From assembly GCF_039555335.1 (NCBI RefSeq), contig NC_092646.1:23624893-23688892 (forward strand): 64,000 nucleotides of DNA. Direction: 5' to 3'. The notes below the pieces were generated by a model. The model searched no databases and had not been told where the DNA came from. It saw only the letters and a program-made list of their open reading frames with translations. Shown in pieces: positions 32,619-44,400 of the stretch; position 1 is the first letter of the stretch; each line of letters starts with the position of its first letter. The translations under genes were made by a program, and so were the position numbers. Origin of the DNA: Amphiura filiformis (taxonomy: Eukaryota; Echinodermata; Ophiuroidea; Amphilepidida; Amphiuridae).

Positions 32619-33290
32619 TACTTCATCAATACAAGTATCAGCAGTAGAGACAACTAGGCCTACTTCATCAATGCCAGTATCAGCAGTAGATAACTACTTC
32701 ATCAATACCAGTATCAGCAGTAGATAGCTACTTCATCAATGCCAGTATCAGCAGTATATAGCTATACTTCATCAATACAAGTACCAGCAGTAGATAACTA
32801 CTTTATCAATACCAGTATCAGCAGTAGATAGCTACTTCAACAATACCAGTATCAGCAGTAGATAGCTACTTCATCAACATCAGTATCAGCAGTAGATATC
32901 TGCTTCATTAATACCAGTTTCACAGCAGTAGATAGCTACTTATCAATACCAGTATCAAAAGTAGATATCCACTTCATAAATAATCGTATCAGCAGTAGAT
33001 TTACTTCATAAATGTCCGTATCAGCAGTAGCTACTTATCAATACCAATATCAGAAATAGCAGTCACGAATGTATCGGAATACTAGTATGCTTTCCTATAT
33101 TTCATCAATACCAATATGAGCAAAATACATTATAGCTATTAATTCATCAATGCCAGTAGGCCCTATCAGCAGTAGATAGCTATTTCATCAATGCCAATAT
33201 CAGCAGCAGCATATAGCTAGTTTATCAATACCAGTATCGGCAGTAGATAACTACTTCATCAATACCAATATCAGCAGTAGATACGGTAAC
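32619..33290. repeat. 34-bp tandem repeat, block 5, decaying
   Basis: Units become irregular toward 33290 (insertions, taggccctatcagc variants), as expected at the edge of a satellite. Confidence 0.9.
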
Positions 33291-33299
33291 TACCGTAAA

Positions 33300-35305
33300 T
33301 CCTCGTATACAAGCATATAGTGTGCTTCTGATGAAAGCTAAAATAGTCCAGGCACCATTATGGAGTTTGAACAAATAAATTCCAGATGGTATAGCTTGAG
33401 AGGAGGGCGAGCTGGCTGAGCTCCTTCTTCAGAGGTTTGACTTTCTTCGTGCTGGCCTGTAAAATTGATTTCAGACGATGTTCGTTTTCGTGAGTTATGA
33501 GGCCACGACTGCCTACTTCGATGCAAAACAGTTGACATTTATAACCTTTATCATTCAAATCGTGGATGAGATGGGAATATTTGGTTTCTTTCCGGTCGTG
33601 GGCTTTTTCAATATTTGTTTCAAAGGAGACAGTGAGCTCAATGACTTGTATGGAGATGCCGTCATCATGAAGGACTACCATGTCTGGTTTTAAATTGGTG
33701 ATCATGATGTTAGGGGGAATAGAACCCCCACCGGTAGAGAACCCGGCGATGTCAGCAAAAATTGTGGCCAAAGGAAACTTAGATTTGAGAATGTTAACTA
33801 AATGAAGTAAAATTGTATTGTGACGCCAAGTTAGGCGGCCCTGTTCAAGAGACACGGGGTAGAAATTTAACACATGAAGAAGAGTTTCTTTGTTCCCACA
33901 GAGTTTGCAATTAGCATTAGTCCTTTTACCCCAAGTACGCAGGTTACTTAAAGTTGGCAAAAAGTCGATGGAGGCACGAACGGCAAAACTTAACACCCCT
34001 CTCGGAAGGCTGTATATAAGCGATATCCAGGTAAGGTCGAACGACTGGAGATGCATTAACTTCAGAAGATTTCCCTGCTGAAGGAGAGGGCGGATGTAAT
34101 CTTGCCAAAAAGTCACGCGATCATCGTAAATTATGTTTTTGATCTCAGACTTGACTTTAGGCCAAGTCTGCTGGTCAGTATTGGCGGAAGCATTGGTGAA
34201 AGTTTTGTGCCATTGCCTCGACCCATTCTTGCTCATTTTGCGTGCCCATTGAGATTCACGGTCCAGTTTACATTTCAGCGCATGAATGACACGTGTGTCA
34301 GCTTTGACCATGCACCGAGCATAGGCCAAGCAATGAGATTCCAGATAAATATCTGAAAGTCTCGGGAGAGCTAGCCCCACCGGGCTATGAATAAAAGCTG
34401 GGGTGGCGCCATTTATCGCCAGACCAAGCCATTTTTTGATCGCATTAGTAATTTAGTATGGACATGATCCAGCAGCTGAAGTTGGGTATCGGTTAACTCG
34501 TGGACTCAGTGTAAGCATGAATCTCAACGAGGGCGCCGCATATTCAGTATATATACGCAGTTTGTATTCATTTCTGATTGAAGAGTTATCAATGTTTTGG
34601 ATAATACCAGTTAACTTTTCATTCACCTTATCGAGAGTTTCTTTGGTTTTACCTTTGAAAGTGATCATACTCCCCAGGAATTTTTCGGGAGCATCCTGCA
34701 AAGATTTTAAAACAGTATCACCAATTTCAAAAGTACAATTGTCAGGGTATCCACTACGGATGGACATTGTTTTACATTGAATTGGCTTAAGTGTCAAATT
34801 CATGGAACAAGGTGATTTCAGAGATCTCCGACATCAGTTTTTGGTGTTTTCTCTTATCAGGTGTAAGAAGGCAGAAGTCATCAGCGAATGGTAATGTGAT
34901 GTAACGCTTCCCTTCCATATTATACCCGTGAGTCTCTTCTTTCAATTTGAGATGTTGAATAATTGGATCAAACACGGCTAAAAATATTATGGGCGACAAA
35001 GGATCACCTTGGAATACACCTCGCCGAAAACTAAACGGGTCTGAACGAGTCTGGAATAGAGATTTCGGACGTAAAGGCAAATGGGGTCAGGAATTTTGTT
35101 CCGTTTCAAAGTATGGTGAATTAAATTGTGTTCAACAGATCCGAAGGAGTCTCAGCCAAGTCGAAAAATGTAACGTGGAGTGTTCTTTTCTTGCTACGTG
35201 CATTAGCCAGGAGCTCGTTCATAACAAATGTGTGCTCCACACAGCCATTGATTCGTTTTTGGAATGCCTTTTGGATCTTGGGATCCATTAATTTGTTGCG
35301 GAGTA
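33300..35305 (-). pseudogene. R2-like LINE (RT plus restriction-like endonuclease), 5'-truncated
   Basis: Minus-strand coding runs in pieces: 35305-35121 (RILRNKLMDP, HTFVMNELLANAR, HVTFFDLAE), 35080-34787 (RRGVFQGDPLSPIIFL, LPFADDFCLLT with the catalytic Asp pair), 34803-34453 (thumb region, LTLKPIQCKTM) and 34380-33358. The last piece has a C-terminal finger CKLCGNKETLLHVLN and then KPDMVV followed by IQVIELTVSFE, the PD...ExT pattern of a PD-(D/E)xK restriction-like nuclease. Order RT-finger-RLE is that of R2/NeSL/Hero-type non-LTR elements. The usual last Cys of the finger is Tyr here. At least three frame breaks and loss of the 5' half, where a MITE abuts at about 35306, make it inactive. 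Confidence 0.88.
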
Positions 35306-35981
35306 TCCTAGCAAACACAAAAACGTTTTAAAAACGTTTTAAATAAGTTATATTTTGGCTTTTGGTTTAGGTAAAACGTTTTAATAACATTAAAATGTCG
35401 GGTTATATAAAGGTTAAAACGTTTTGTATGAAAACACACTGCAACAATATTTTTAAATGTTTTCAAAAAATGTTATTGTAAACTATTTTTGCAAACATTT
35501 TTGCCAAATATTGTGTCAATACTGAAATAACATTATGTTAAAATGTTTGAACCCAGCAAACACAGAAATGTTCTTAAAATGTTTTTTCAAAACCTTTTAA
35601 TAACATTTAAATGTCGGGTTATGTAAAGGGTCATGAAAACGTTTTAAAACGTTATTGAAAATATTTTGGGCAAACATTTTTCGCAAAATGTTTTTCAACT
35701 CCAAAATAACATTCTGTTTAGAATGTTTTGTATCAAGTTTTCAAGAATGTTTTTGGAATGTTGTTAAAACGTTTTTATACCCTTTATATAACCCGACATT
35801 TAATCGTTTTCTGTAAAACATTTTTGTTTGCTGAGTAGTAGATTATCAAAAATGTTTTTAAGGTTATGAAAACGTTTTATACTCTTAATATACCCTTTAT
35901 ATAACCCGACATTTAAACGTTTTCTGACAACCTTTTATAACCTTTTGCGAATGATGTCGAAAACGTTTTGTGTTTGCTGGG
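35306..35981. mobile_element. MITE, CCCAGCAAACAC family, copy 4
   Basis: The left end is slightly mutated (tcctagcaaacacaaaaacg), the right end TTGTGTTTGCTGGG is intact. It interrupts or borders the LINE on its 5' side; no LINE coding was recognised beyond it. Confidence 0.9.
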
Positions 35982-36079
35982 ATTAGTATTGGTATTAATT
36001 GTATATTATCTCTGACTATTGATTGATTTATCAATACATAAAGTACCTTTATCTGCCATGTACTTTTGTTCTGGCTTTA

Positions 36080-36400
36080 GGGGGCTGATCATTTTCTTCA
36101 GGGGGGTCCCAAATATACGGGGGGGGGGGTCATAAATATTTGGAAAGAAAAATAGGGGTTTATAAAATTTTTGATTCAAAATGTTTATTTTATTCAAAAA
36201 GACTGATTTCAATACAATTTTAACCTGCTAGGGGGTAAGGTGTATCAGTTGTGTGTGAGTGGGGGGTGGGGGTGTGTGTGGGGGGGGTAATAAAAATTTT
36301 GTTGCCGAAATAGTGGGGTCGTAATTTTATTGACGACGACCTTTTGTAAATTTGGGACACCCCCATCCCTTCGGAAGAAAATGATAGCCACTTACCGGTA
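36080..36400. repeat. Dispersed repeat, copy 2 (see 3015-3290)
   Basis: Shares ordered blocks with 3015-3290, here with expanded G runs (36118-36129) and a GT-rich insertion (36240-36287). Non-coding. Confidence 0.7.
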
Positions 36401-37407
36401 CTGGAAAATTTACGCACGCAGAGTAGATTTTTTTTTCAATTTCAGGCTATTTTGTATTACACCCTCCACCCTCTACATGCCAAACAACTTTTTAACCATG
36501 ACCCTGTTCATACACCCAAAACATTTGTACCCCCCCCCCCTCCATTCAGAACTCCTAAAATGTTATGACTCCAACATATTTTCCTACTACAACAAGTCAT
36601 ACCTAGAATATTTTATCCACCCAAAAATAAAAATCATCGTATAGATCCCTGTAGGGCCTATTACATATTTTCCAGTCCCAACCAACCAAAGTAGGCCTAT
36701 TATAGGCCTATAGCTCAAAGTATTTCTGAACACTCTCTGAAATTGGGACTAGAATGGAAAAATGCGGCCTGCCAATTATTGGTATTTGGAAAGTTTTATT
36801 AAATTTGTGTTCAATACTTAATCCGATAAGTGATCGATGTATATCGATAAAAGTAGTATCAAGATCAAGCTATACGGCGGCGCACTTAAATACTTTACGA
36901 GGTGATTCAGCCAGGTACCTGGATTCAGCACTCAACAACAAGTTGATTACGATTTTAAAAAAAACAATAATAAAAATATAAACAAAATAATGATAATATT
37001 AAGAATATACTTATATTAGATTTCTTTTATTAAAGAAATTAAAACATTTTTTTTTAATCATTATCATACTCATAGGCCTAAATATGAATTCGTAACGTTA
37101 TACATTATAAATATCCGCACGAACAGCATGACTATAGCTTGTCATAAAATGTAGGCCTATTAAGTACTTGAATACAAATACCAATTCTATTTAGCAGAAA
37201 AATGTTATATTAAAATGCGCTTTGTGTTTTTTTATTTGGTTAAAACTAAGTACTTTAATAATTCTCAATACAAATATAGGAATGCATCTTTTGAGTATAG
37301 GCCTGATAGGCCTACATATTTATTATTATTATAGATTTTGCATTATTATTTTTGTTATTATTTATATATTGTGTTATTCAATTTTGAATTACATGTATGT
37401 TCAATTA
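36401..37407. other. AT-rich intergenic DNA with TAGGCCTA words
   Basis: No gene seen. It is notable for several copies of the palindrome TAGGCCTA or close variants (36693, 36703, 37073, 37152, 37300-37316). A C-rich run is at 36530-36541. Confidence 0.5.
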
Positions 37408-37792
37408 CCCAGCAAACACAAATTTTTTTCGAGTTTTCGACATCATTCGCAAAAGGTTAAAAAAGGTTACCAGAAAATATTTAAATGTCGGGTTATATAA
37501 AGGGTATATAAAGGAATAAAACTTTCATAACATTGAAAAACATTTTTTGATAACTTACTGCAAATATTCTTAAACATATCATTATTTAAGTGGTGACAAA
37601 ATATTTGGCAAAAAATGTTTGCAGAAAATATTTTTCAATAACATTTTGAAAACATTTAAAAATATTTTTGTAGTGTGTTTCCATACAAAACGTTTTAAAA
37701 TGTTTTCATGACCTTTATTTAACCCGACATTTAATGTTATTAAAACGTTTTTACCAAAACCGAAAACCCAAAAATGTTTTGTGTTTGCCTGG
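37408..37792. mobile_element. MITE, CCCAGCAAACAC family, copy 5 (short form)
   Basis: cccagcaaacacaaattttt at the left and ttttgtgtttgcctgg at the right, with one extra base in the right end. It lacks the inner duplicated modules of copies 2-4 and resembles copy 1 in size. Confidence 0.88.
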
Positions 37793-38378
37793 ATAGCCAA
37801 ATTTCAGACCTTCACATTAAAATGTAGATTACTTGGTAGCTTTATATTATAAATGGTCAATGATTTAACATAAAAGTTATTATTTTATTATCATTATTAT
37901 AACATTGTGATTTATTATAAATTTTTATTTCATTTCAAATTGTAATATTTTATAATTATTTAACTTTTATTCCATGCAGATTTATGCGCACACATTAAAC
38001 TTGGTCAATTTCGCACTTGATCATGGATATAAACGTATTGGTGATGTCATAAGCTAATTAACTTTGGTGGACAATAGAATAACCATTGATTGACAAGGTT
38101 ACCCCTGCGTCCCCTAGCCGCTTGTGTAATTGGCACCGCTTCCGTAGAGTATCACGCCAATGAGACGATAGGGTTCCAACAACTTTATGTAACTCGATGA
38201 CGATTAACTCCAAACTCGAATCCTGTAAACTCAACCAGCCAGAAATCGAGGACAGGCGTCAATGAAGGTCAAAGGTCAGGCTGCAAAACAACAACAGTTA
38301 GCAGTTTTTCGGCGCATGTGTTCATTTTTGATAGATTATATTCTTGCTTTTGGTGGCAGAATACGAGATCTAGTCAAG
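37793..38378 (+). promoter_or_regulatory. Presumed HAAO promoter and 5' UTR region
   Basis: AT-rich until about 38090, then more balanced with some CpG up to the start codon. No TATA box at a sensible distance or other decisive element is visible, so the transcription start is not assigned. An in-frame ATG at 38262 would add 39 residues but has poor context. Confidence 0.35.
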
Positions 38379-38467
38379 ATGACCGACGAAGTTGTTATTT
38401 ATGACATCGACGAATGGCTGAAAGAAAATAGCAAGTTTTTCTTGCCACCTGTATGCAACAAAATGAT
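38379..38467 (+). CDS. HAAO: HAAO coding exon 1
   Basis: Encodes [20 protein letters not shown] and FLPPVCNKM plus two bases of the next Met codon. Donor AT|GTGAGT. The family signature PPVCNK is intact. Confidence 0.95.
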
Positions 38468-41400
38468 GTGAGTTTTTAAGCTTACCATGTTTACTGTATA
38501 CCTGATCTCATGTACCAATACCTTGTGTATTGGTACATGATTCGGCGGGTATACTTCAGCAATAGCGAATAAGTGGTCGTTTTTTACTCTTTTCAAAACG
38601 TCACATGTACAACAAATACAGCCCCCGAAATGGTCTACTTTTAGCATGCCTTAACTCCGAAACAGTTTAGTCAAAGTCAAATGCGATCCCCAACCCTTTA
38701 CCTTGGACGAATTTGCAGTATTTTCCGCTAGCTCCGTGTTGAAAAATGTCCGGTACTTGCCCGGTACAAACATAGAAATGGCCACATTTGCTTCAGTCCT
38801 GGTATGAATATTTCTTCCGTAATCCAATGGTTCCAACGTGGGCATCACGATGATAGTCTCCTACACAACCAGGTTGTGTCGGCCTGACGCTCGTCGATCC
38901 TAAAAGTGAGGACAGCGTGAGCTCTTACCTGCGTAAAAGTCTGTTCGACAAAGGCAATAAGGATGATTGACAGCGCCGTTCATTGGGCGGAGCCATTATA
39001 TTACGTCATGACAGCAGACAGGTTGCGCTGTTCTCTGACCTTGACTGTTCGTCACGTCGACATACCGTGACCTGGGTACACGTACAAAGCTGGGGGATGC
39101 GATCGGCCGCCATTTTGACACGCGGTATCTACTCTTCAGAAAAATTACTTTTGGTGACGCTTTTATATCAAACAATTTTCGATAACGGATTTCTACTAGG
39201 ATTTCAATTTTTATTAATGAAGGTGCATGTAGTTTTGAGGAATAACACAGGATGTTTCGAGTTTTATTTCAAATGGTGGTGTAGGAAGGTGAGTGAATTC
39301 GTGAATGAGGCCGGGATTGAGGTTTCGTTGTTTCAACGATCCGATAGTAGGAGACGATACGTAGGCTAAAAATGCCTAATGACGCCATGTTTACATGAAA
39401 ACATTAGCTGTTGCGAGGTCAGTGTCGTTGAATTTGTTACCTAAATTCCTTTCAGGATATTCTGATTTCACTTATTTATGATGTGTACGAAAATTCACCA
39501 TATAAACTCAAAAGTGTGAATGCAAGCTGTTATTGCTGACAATAGAAACATTGTTGCAAAGTCATTAAAAACAGGTATGTATTACAGACGTACTTTGGCC
39601 GAAACGAGATACAGGCCAGTTAGGCAGTCTAATGTTTACTGTACAAGCATGCAAGGGCGAGGCAAGCATGCAAGATTCGCTTGCCAGTCGAGTCTCATGA
39701 CTTTACACTAGTACAAGGAACTTATACAATGTCCTCATTCACAAACTGATACTATCTGTCCATCGATAAGCCTCTTACCGTGCGATAATGTGGTGAAGGA
39801 ATATTACACAGTCAAGAATAGGCTCCATCATCTTTTGGTTCTGAACCCTCCCAGTCTCCCAAAACATCAAAACATCAAAATCATTGTACATTTACTTACT
39901 TAAGACTGTCCTTTTTCATATAGCGCAGACAAAGTAGGGCCAAGCTAAATGGAAATGGTCAAATTTTGGCAAAATATCTCTCTGTGTAATCCTATGTAAG
40001 TCCCATATCACATCGTTATCGGCGATCGAGGTTTTTTTTTTTTCTGAAGTTTGGTTGGTACCCACCAGCGCCATGCATGTGACGTGACACAGCGAAAATA
40101 AGCGACCGGAAATCAGGGATCGTTAAAACGTCAACAAATTTCAAAACACAGAAAGCAGTAAACTTATTGGCGAGCGGTCCGAATTTTGAGCCATAAGTTT
40201 ACGTGGTGAACTAACTTTACACAGGCACACAGAGACTGGCTTATGCCGTTTTGTGTGTCAATGGTATTTACACACTTAACGTTTGGCGCAGTTCAAACAT
40301 TTCTACAAATTTCTTTGCAATTTATATGAAATTGGTACCGGTACGGTACTCATTGTTTGTGTACGTACCGTAGCCTAATTAGTTACACATGAGATGAGAA
40401 GTGAAGACACATATGTATATCATATCAGTAGGTATCCCAGGCAAACCTTAGTTAACACATTTGCTAGTCAGCCAAATTCGCCGACAATGACGTCAATGCA
40501 TATTTACATTGAAATTTAAAACAACTGGCAAGAAGGAAACATGGAAACCTACATAAATATGTTTTCTATACTTCACTTGACCCAAATATATGATTTTTTG
40601 GTGATAAGACAATCGCACATGGAATTTTAGAGGATTTTGATAGCAGTTCCATTAAAAAACCTGCTATCATAATGAGATTAAGATCTAGAAACACCCCCGA
40701 AATGCCGTTTTGGGGAATTTTGCTAGCTGAATCTTTTTGATGAAAGTCAATCTTTGACAAGATGTTACTTTGCTACGGAAAGTGCTATGAAAAAAAGGTT
40801 TTCAGTTTTGGCTTTGTTTACTCAAGGGCTTTAATTTGATATATAAAATGATGCAGTTTGATGGCAAATTTAAATTCACCTAGCATACCGGTACCTAATA
40901 TCAGGCTCAGCAATAATAAACATAAACATAAAGGGGTTCAGATAAGTCAATCTACTAACATCCCCAAGTTATATGCTCCTATAATCACTGCTGACAAGTT
41001 CAAATGTTTGTACCAGGGGCTGTGCAATAATTATGAGCCCTGGCCTGGGGAGGGTAAAATGGGGGGATTTTTGGTAGGCCTGGCATTTTCGGGTAATTTT
41101 GTACCCGGGTACCCGCCGCAATTTTCGGGCGGGTAACCGGGTACTCTGAAATAAAAAAAAAAAAAAAAAAAAATAAAAATTTGACCTTTCGGTTTTCAAT
41201 TATGACCAAAATTTTAAATAATCTAATGTATATTTAAAAAAAAAAAAAAAAATTCAAGATATTTTGTTATTTTTTATATGAAAATTGATAATTTGTATTC
41301 ATGTCATAGTCTATTAATGATTTCAAAATGTATTGAATTTGAATGAATTTTTTTTTTTTTTAATTTCGTAATCTCGGGCGGCGGGTACCCGTTTACCCGA

Positions 41401-44400
41401 CCGAAAATGCCAGCCTTAATTTTTGGCGAGCCGAAAGGGGGGCAAGCGATTTTTGGCACGCATTCTTGGGGCGCCTTTTAAATAAAACACGCTAAAAAGG
41501 CTTAGGGCTTAGGAAATTGCAACAGAAACGCTTAAATATGCAAATTTTCCTGCTCGCTGCGCTGAGCTCGCAACATGTATAGAGACCATTTAAGATTTGT
41601 AAATTGGGATCCCAAAAATTTGGCATGTGCAAGGGGTGGGCAAAGAATTTTTGGCGGGCCGAGAGGGGGGGGGCAAGCGATTTTTGGTGGGCCGAGAGGG
41701 GGGGCAAGCGACTTTTGGTGAGCCATTTGGAAATTTTACTCCCCCCGGGGCTCATAATTATTGTACAGCCCCTAAGCATGCAAAGAATCATATAAAAAAC
41801 TTTATAAGCACTGGCAAAGTAATTACGGTATATACATGTAAAGCTGCAATAAGGTCTGCATTATAAGTGATAGTTCTGATATATTTATCTCCATAAAAGT
41901 ATGTACATGACACACCACTACATGTATTGCTTTAAAATGAAAAAGAAAACATTTTAATTCATCATTACAAGCTGTTTAATATTGTTTAGCACATACATAC
42001 ACATGTACATTTGTATTGTGTTTAAAAAATGCATGTCTGGAAAATCAATCAGCTCTCTCAAATTGTATTGACCCCTTGACCTTGTTAGCTATTTTTATCC
42101 CAAACCATTAGACAGTAGAAAGAAATCAAGACTTCATTGAAGTCATTGCACTTAGCAGGATCGTAACTTTGTATCTCTTTTAAATGTTATATCACAGACC
42201 TATAATATTAATGTTATTAAAATTATGTGAATCATGTGAATAGAGGAAATAAAATTGAAAATAAAATTTCCAAATAATGTAGTTTCTGTTGAGGAGCATT
42301 GTAAACACCCAGTTGGCCCTGATCAATTATGATCCACGCATATAATTCACCTGGTCTGATGATGAACTATTCAGTTTCTCCAGTTGTGCCACCGTTAGTT
42401 CATTGGTCCCACACATATTCTTCTTCTTTTGGTAATAAGTCGGTAAATTAGGTGCACTATGTGCATATCACACCAACTGAAATGACCCCGGGAAATGACC
42501 TGGTGATGCGCATGAAGATTTAGTGACTTGATAAATGCTTTGTTGTCATATCCATGGCATGGCACGTGTTCGGATTCTGGCTCGGATCCTGTGATCGGTT
42601 ACTTCTAGGACTAACTCGTCTGATAATGCTCCAAAGTCGCACATAATTTTGCCAGTTGACGTAATTTATTGACATATTTGTCAATCTTTAGTTTTCCTTG
42701 CTCACAGGTATTAAAAACATACCTTTCATAGATCACATTCCGCGATGGTTAGAAGTATTCCTTTAGCGCTTTCAATATCTTTGCGCTGTCCTTACGGTCG
42801 TCTTCGGTTAGCACAAGTCCCTTGTATGGGTAGCATTCTTTATCCATCAGCTATATAAGGGTACTCCAGTGGATTTTTTATCAAGTCCGGTAGCTGTTAC
42901 ATAACTTTCAAATTGTGCTTGAAAGAAAGTCCAATTTTCAAACTTGTTTCCTTTCACTTCCATTGACGAAGGTGTGGGAAAGTACGCAAATGGTGGTGGA
43001 TCTGGCGGGTTTCCTTCGGGCGGTGGCATGTCAGGCATGATGCTCAAGTTGTCTTAACTTGTCCACTGTTCAACCAAATTGGCTTTAACTTTAGCAAGTT
43101 CAGTCAAATACACTGTAGGCTAGCGTGCTGCCGACACCCATATACATGTACTGGTGGCAGTTCAGTTTGGAGAGCTAGTATTAATATGTTATCCACAAAA
43201 GTTAGTTCAAAAACCCCGTGTCCTCCTTCCTCTGGCTTACTTTCTATGCAAAATTGTTCCAGATTGAGACATGGGTCTTTTCAGTTTCTGACACCATGTT
43301 TGTGTAAATTACACAAAGTGAAGATACATGTACATCAGCAATCATTTGTATGCTATCTATAAAGCATTTATTATAGCAATAGCATCCATGATGAGTATCT
43401 GCGAGGATTGAGTCCTTGACCTACGTGGCAACTAGCAAGGTACATGTTATGAAATTTGGAATTGAATGACTGAGAACATGCATCAATTAGCAAAGTTTTT
43501 GTATTACGGTACCAAGTTCAAGTGCAATTCTGGGTATCACATTAAGGTCCCTTGCACTCAGCAGGTTGCCATGGTAAATGATTATGCTAGGAGTTCAGAT
43601 AGGTTCAATCTACTAACACTCACATATCTGATCTTCAAATCATAGTTACACAATGTATCCAAGTAAATTAAACTTGGAATTTCTGATACTTAAAAAGATA
43701 ATTTCCAAGCCAGCGACCCCCTGTGTCAGACAAGTGTGGTCGGTGATGAAACAATACATGACACGAGATGACCCACCTGATTTACAGCCGGCTTCTGTCA
43801 TCAATGCATGTTCACGATTCAGCCATGTTGCATTCTGGGTTTGAGACTAATCAATTACTTTGGGTCACATCGATAACAACAAGTGAACAAAATGGCTGTG
43901 AAAACTGAGAAAATCATGTCCTTAAAAAGTGTTTCATTGTGATGATCAGAAACCTCAAAAAACAATTTTTTACCACGCTGGATATACTGTATACAGGTAC
44001 ATTTTAAGGATATAAATTGCAAGGTAAATTGCAAGAAAATCTACTCACCAGGATTTTTGAATGTCTATGCCAATGTAATATTGAAAACCCATAATCTCGG
44101 CCAAGCTTACCTGGTTTGCTATAAGTTACATGTACATGCAAGTACACATTTTCAGAAAGAAAATGATTCAAGGAGTCCAACTAGCAAGGCAGATTTCTGC
44201 AAAAATTAGCAGTTTTTGAGAATAGCTCCAAATTTGTTTTTCCATGCCAATTTTTTTGGTCCACCGTAACAACTTACCATACTCTAAATATCCAAATTGA
44301 CAAAAATTGCATATTTGTGTTCTATTTCTATTAAAAGACACAAAATAAGTAACAATATTCTCAAATTTTTGAATGTTATGTAATACACCTATTACGGGAA

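Noticed and set aside
23340-33290. CRISPR-like array
   Set aside because: The 34-bp units are head to tail with no unique spacers, in a eukaryotic intron and intergenic region.
36230-36420. Minus-strand His/Pro/Thr-rich frame
   Set aside because: It comes from a GT/G-rich low-complexity insertion in a dispersed repeat.
38262-38378. Upstream in-frame ATG as HAAO start
   Set aside because: Weak context and 39 residues not found in the family; the ATG at 38379 matches the usual N-terminus.
38983-39369. 128-codon plus-strand frame as a gene
   Set aside because: No domain or family likeness; it is only notable for the promoter-like words around it.
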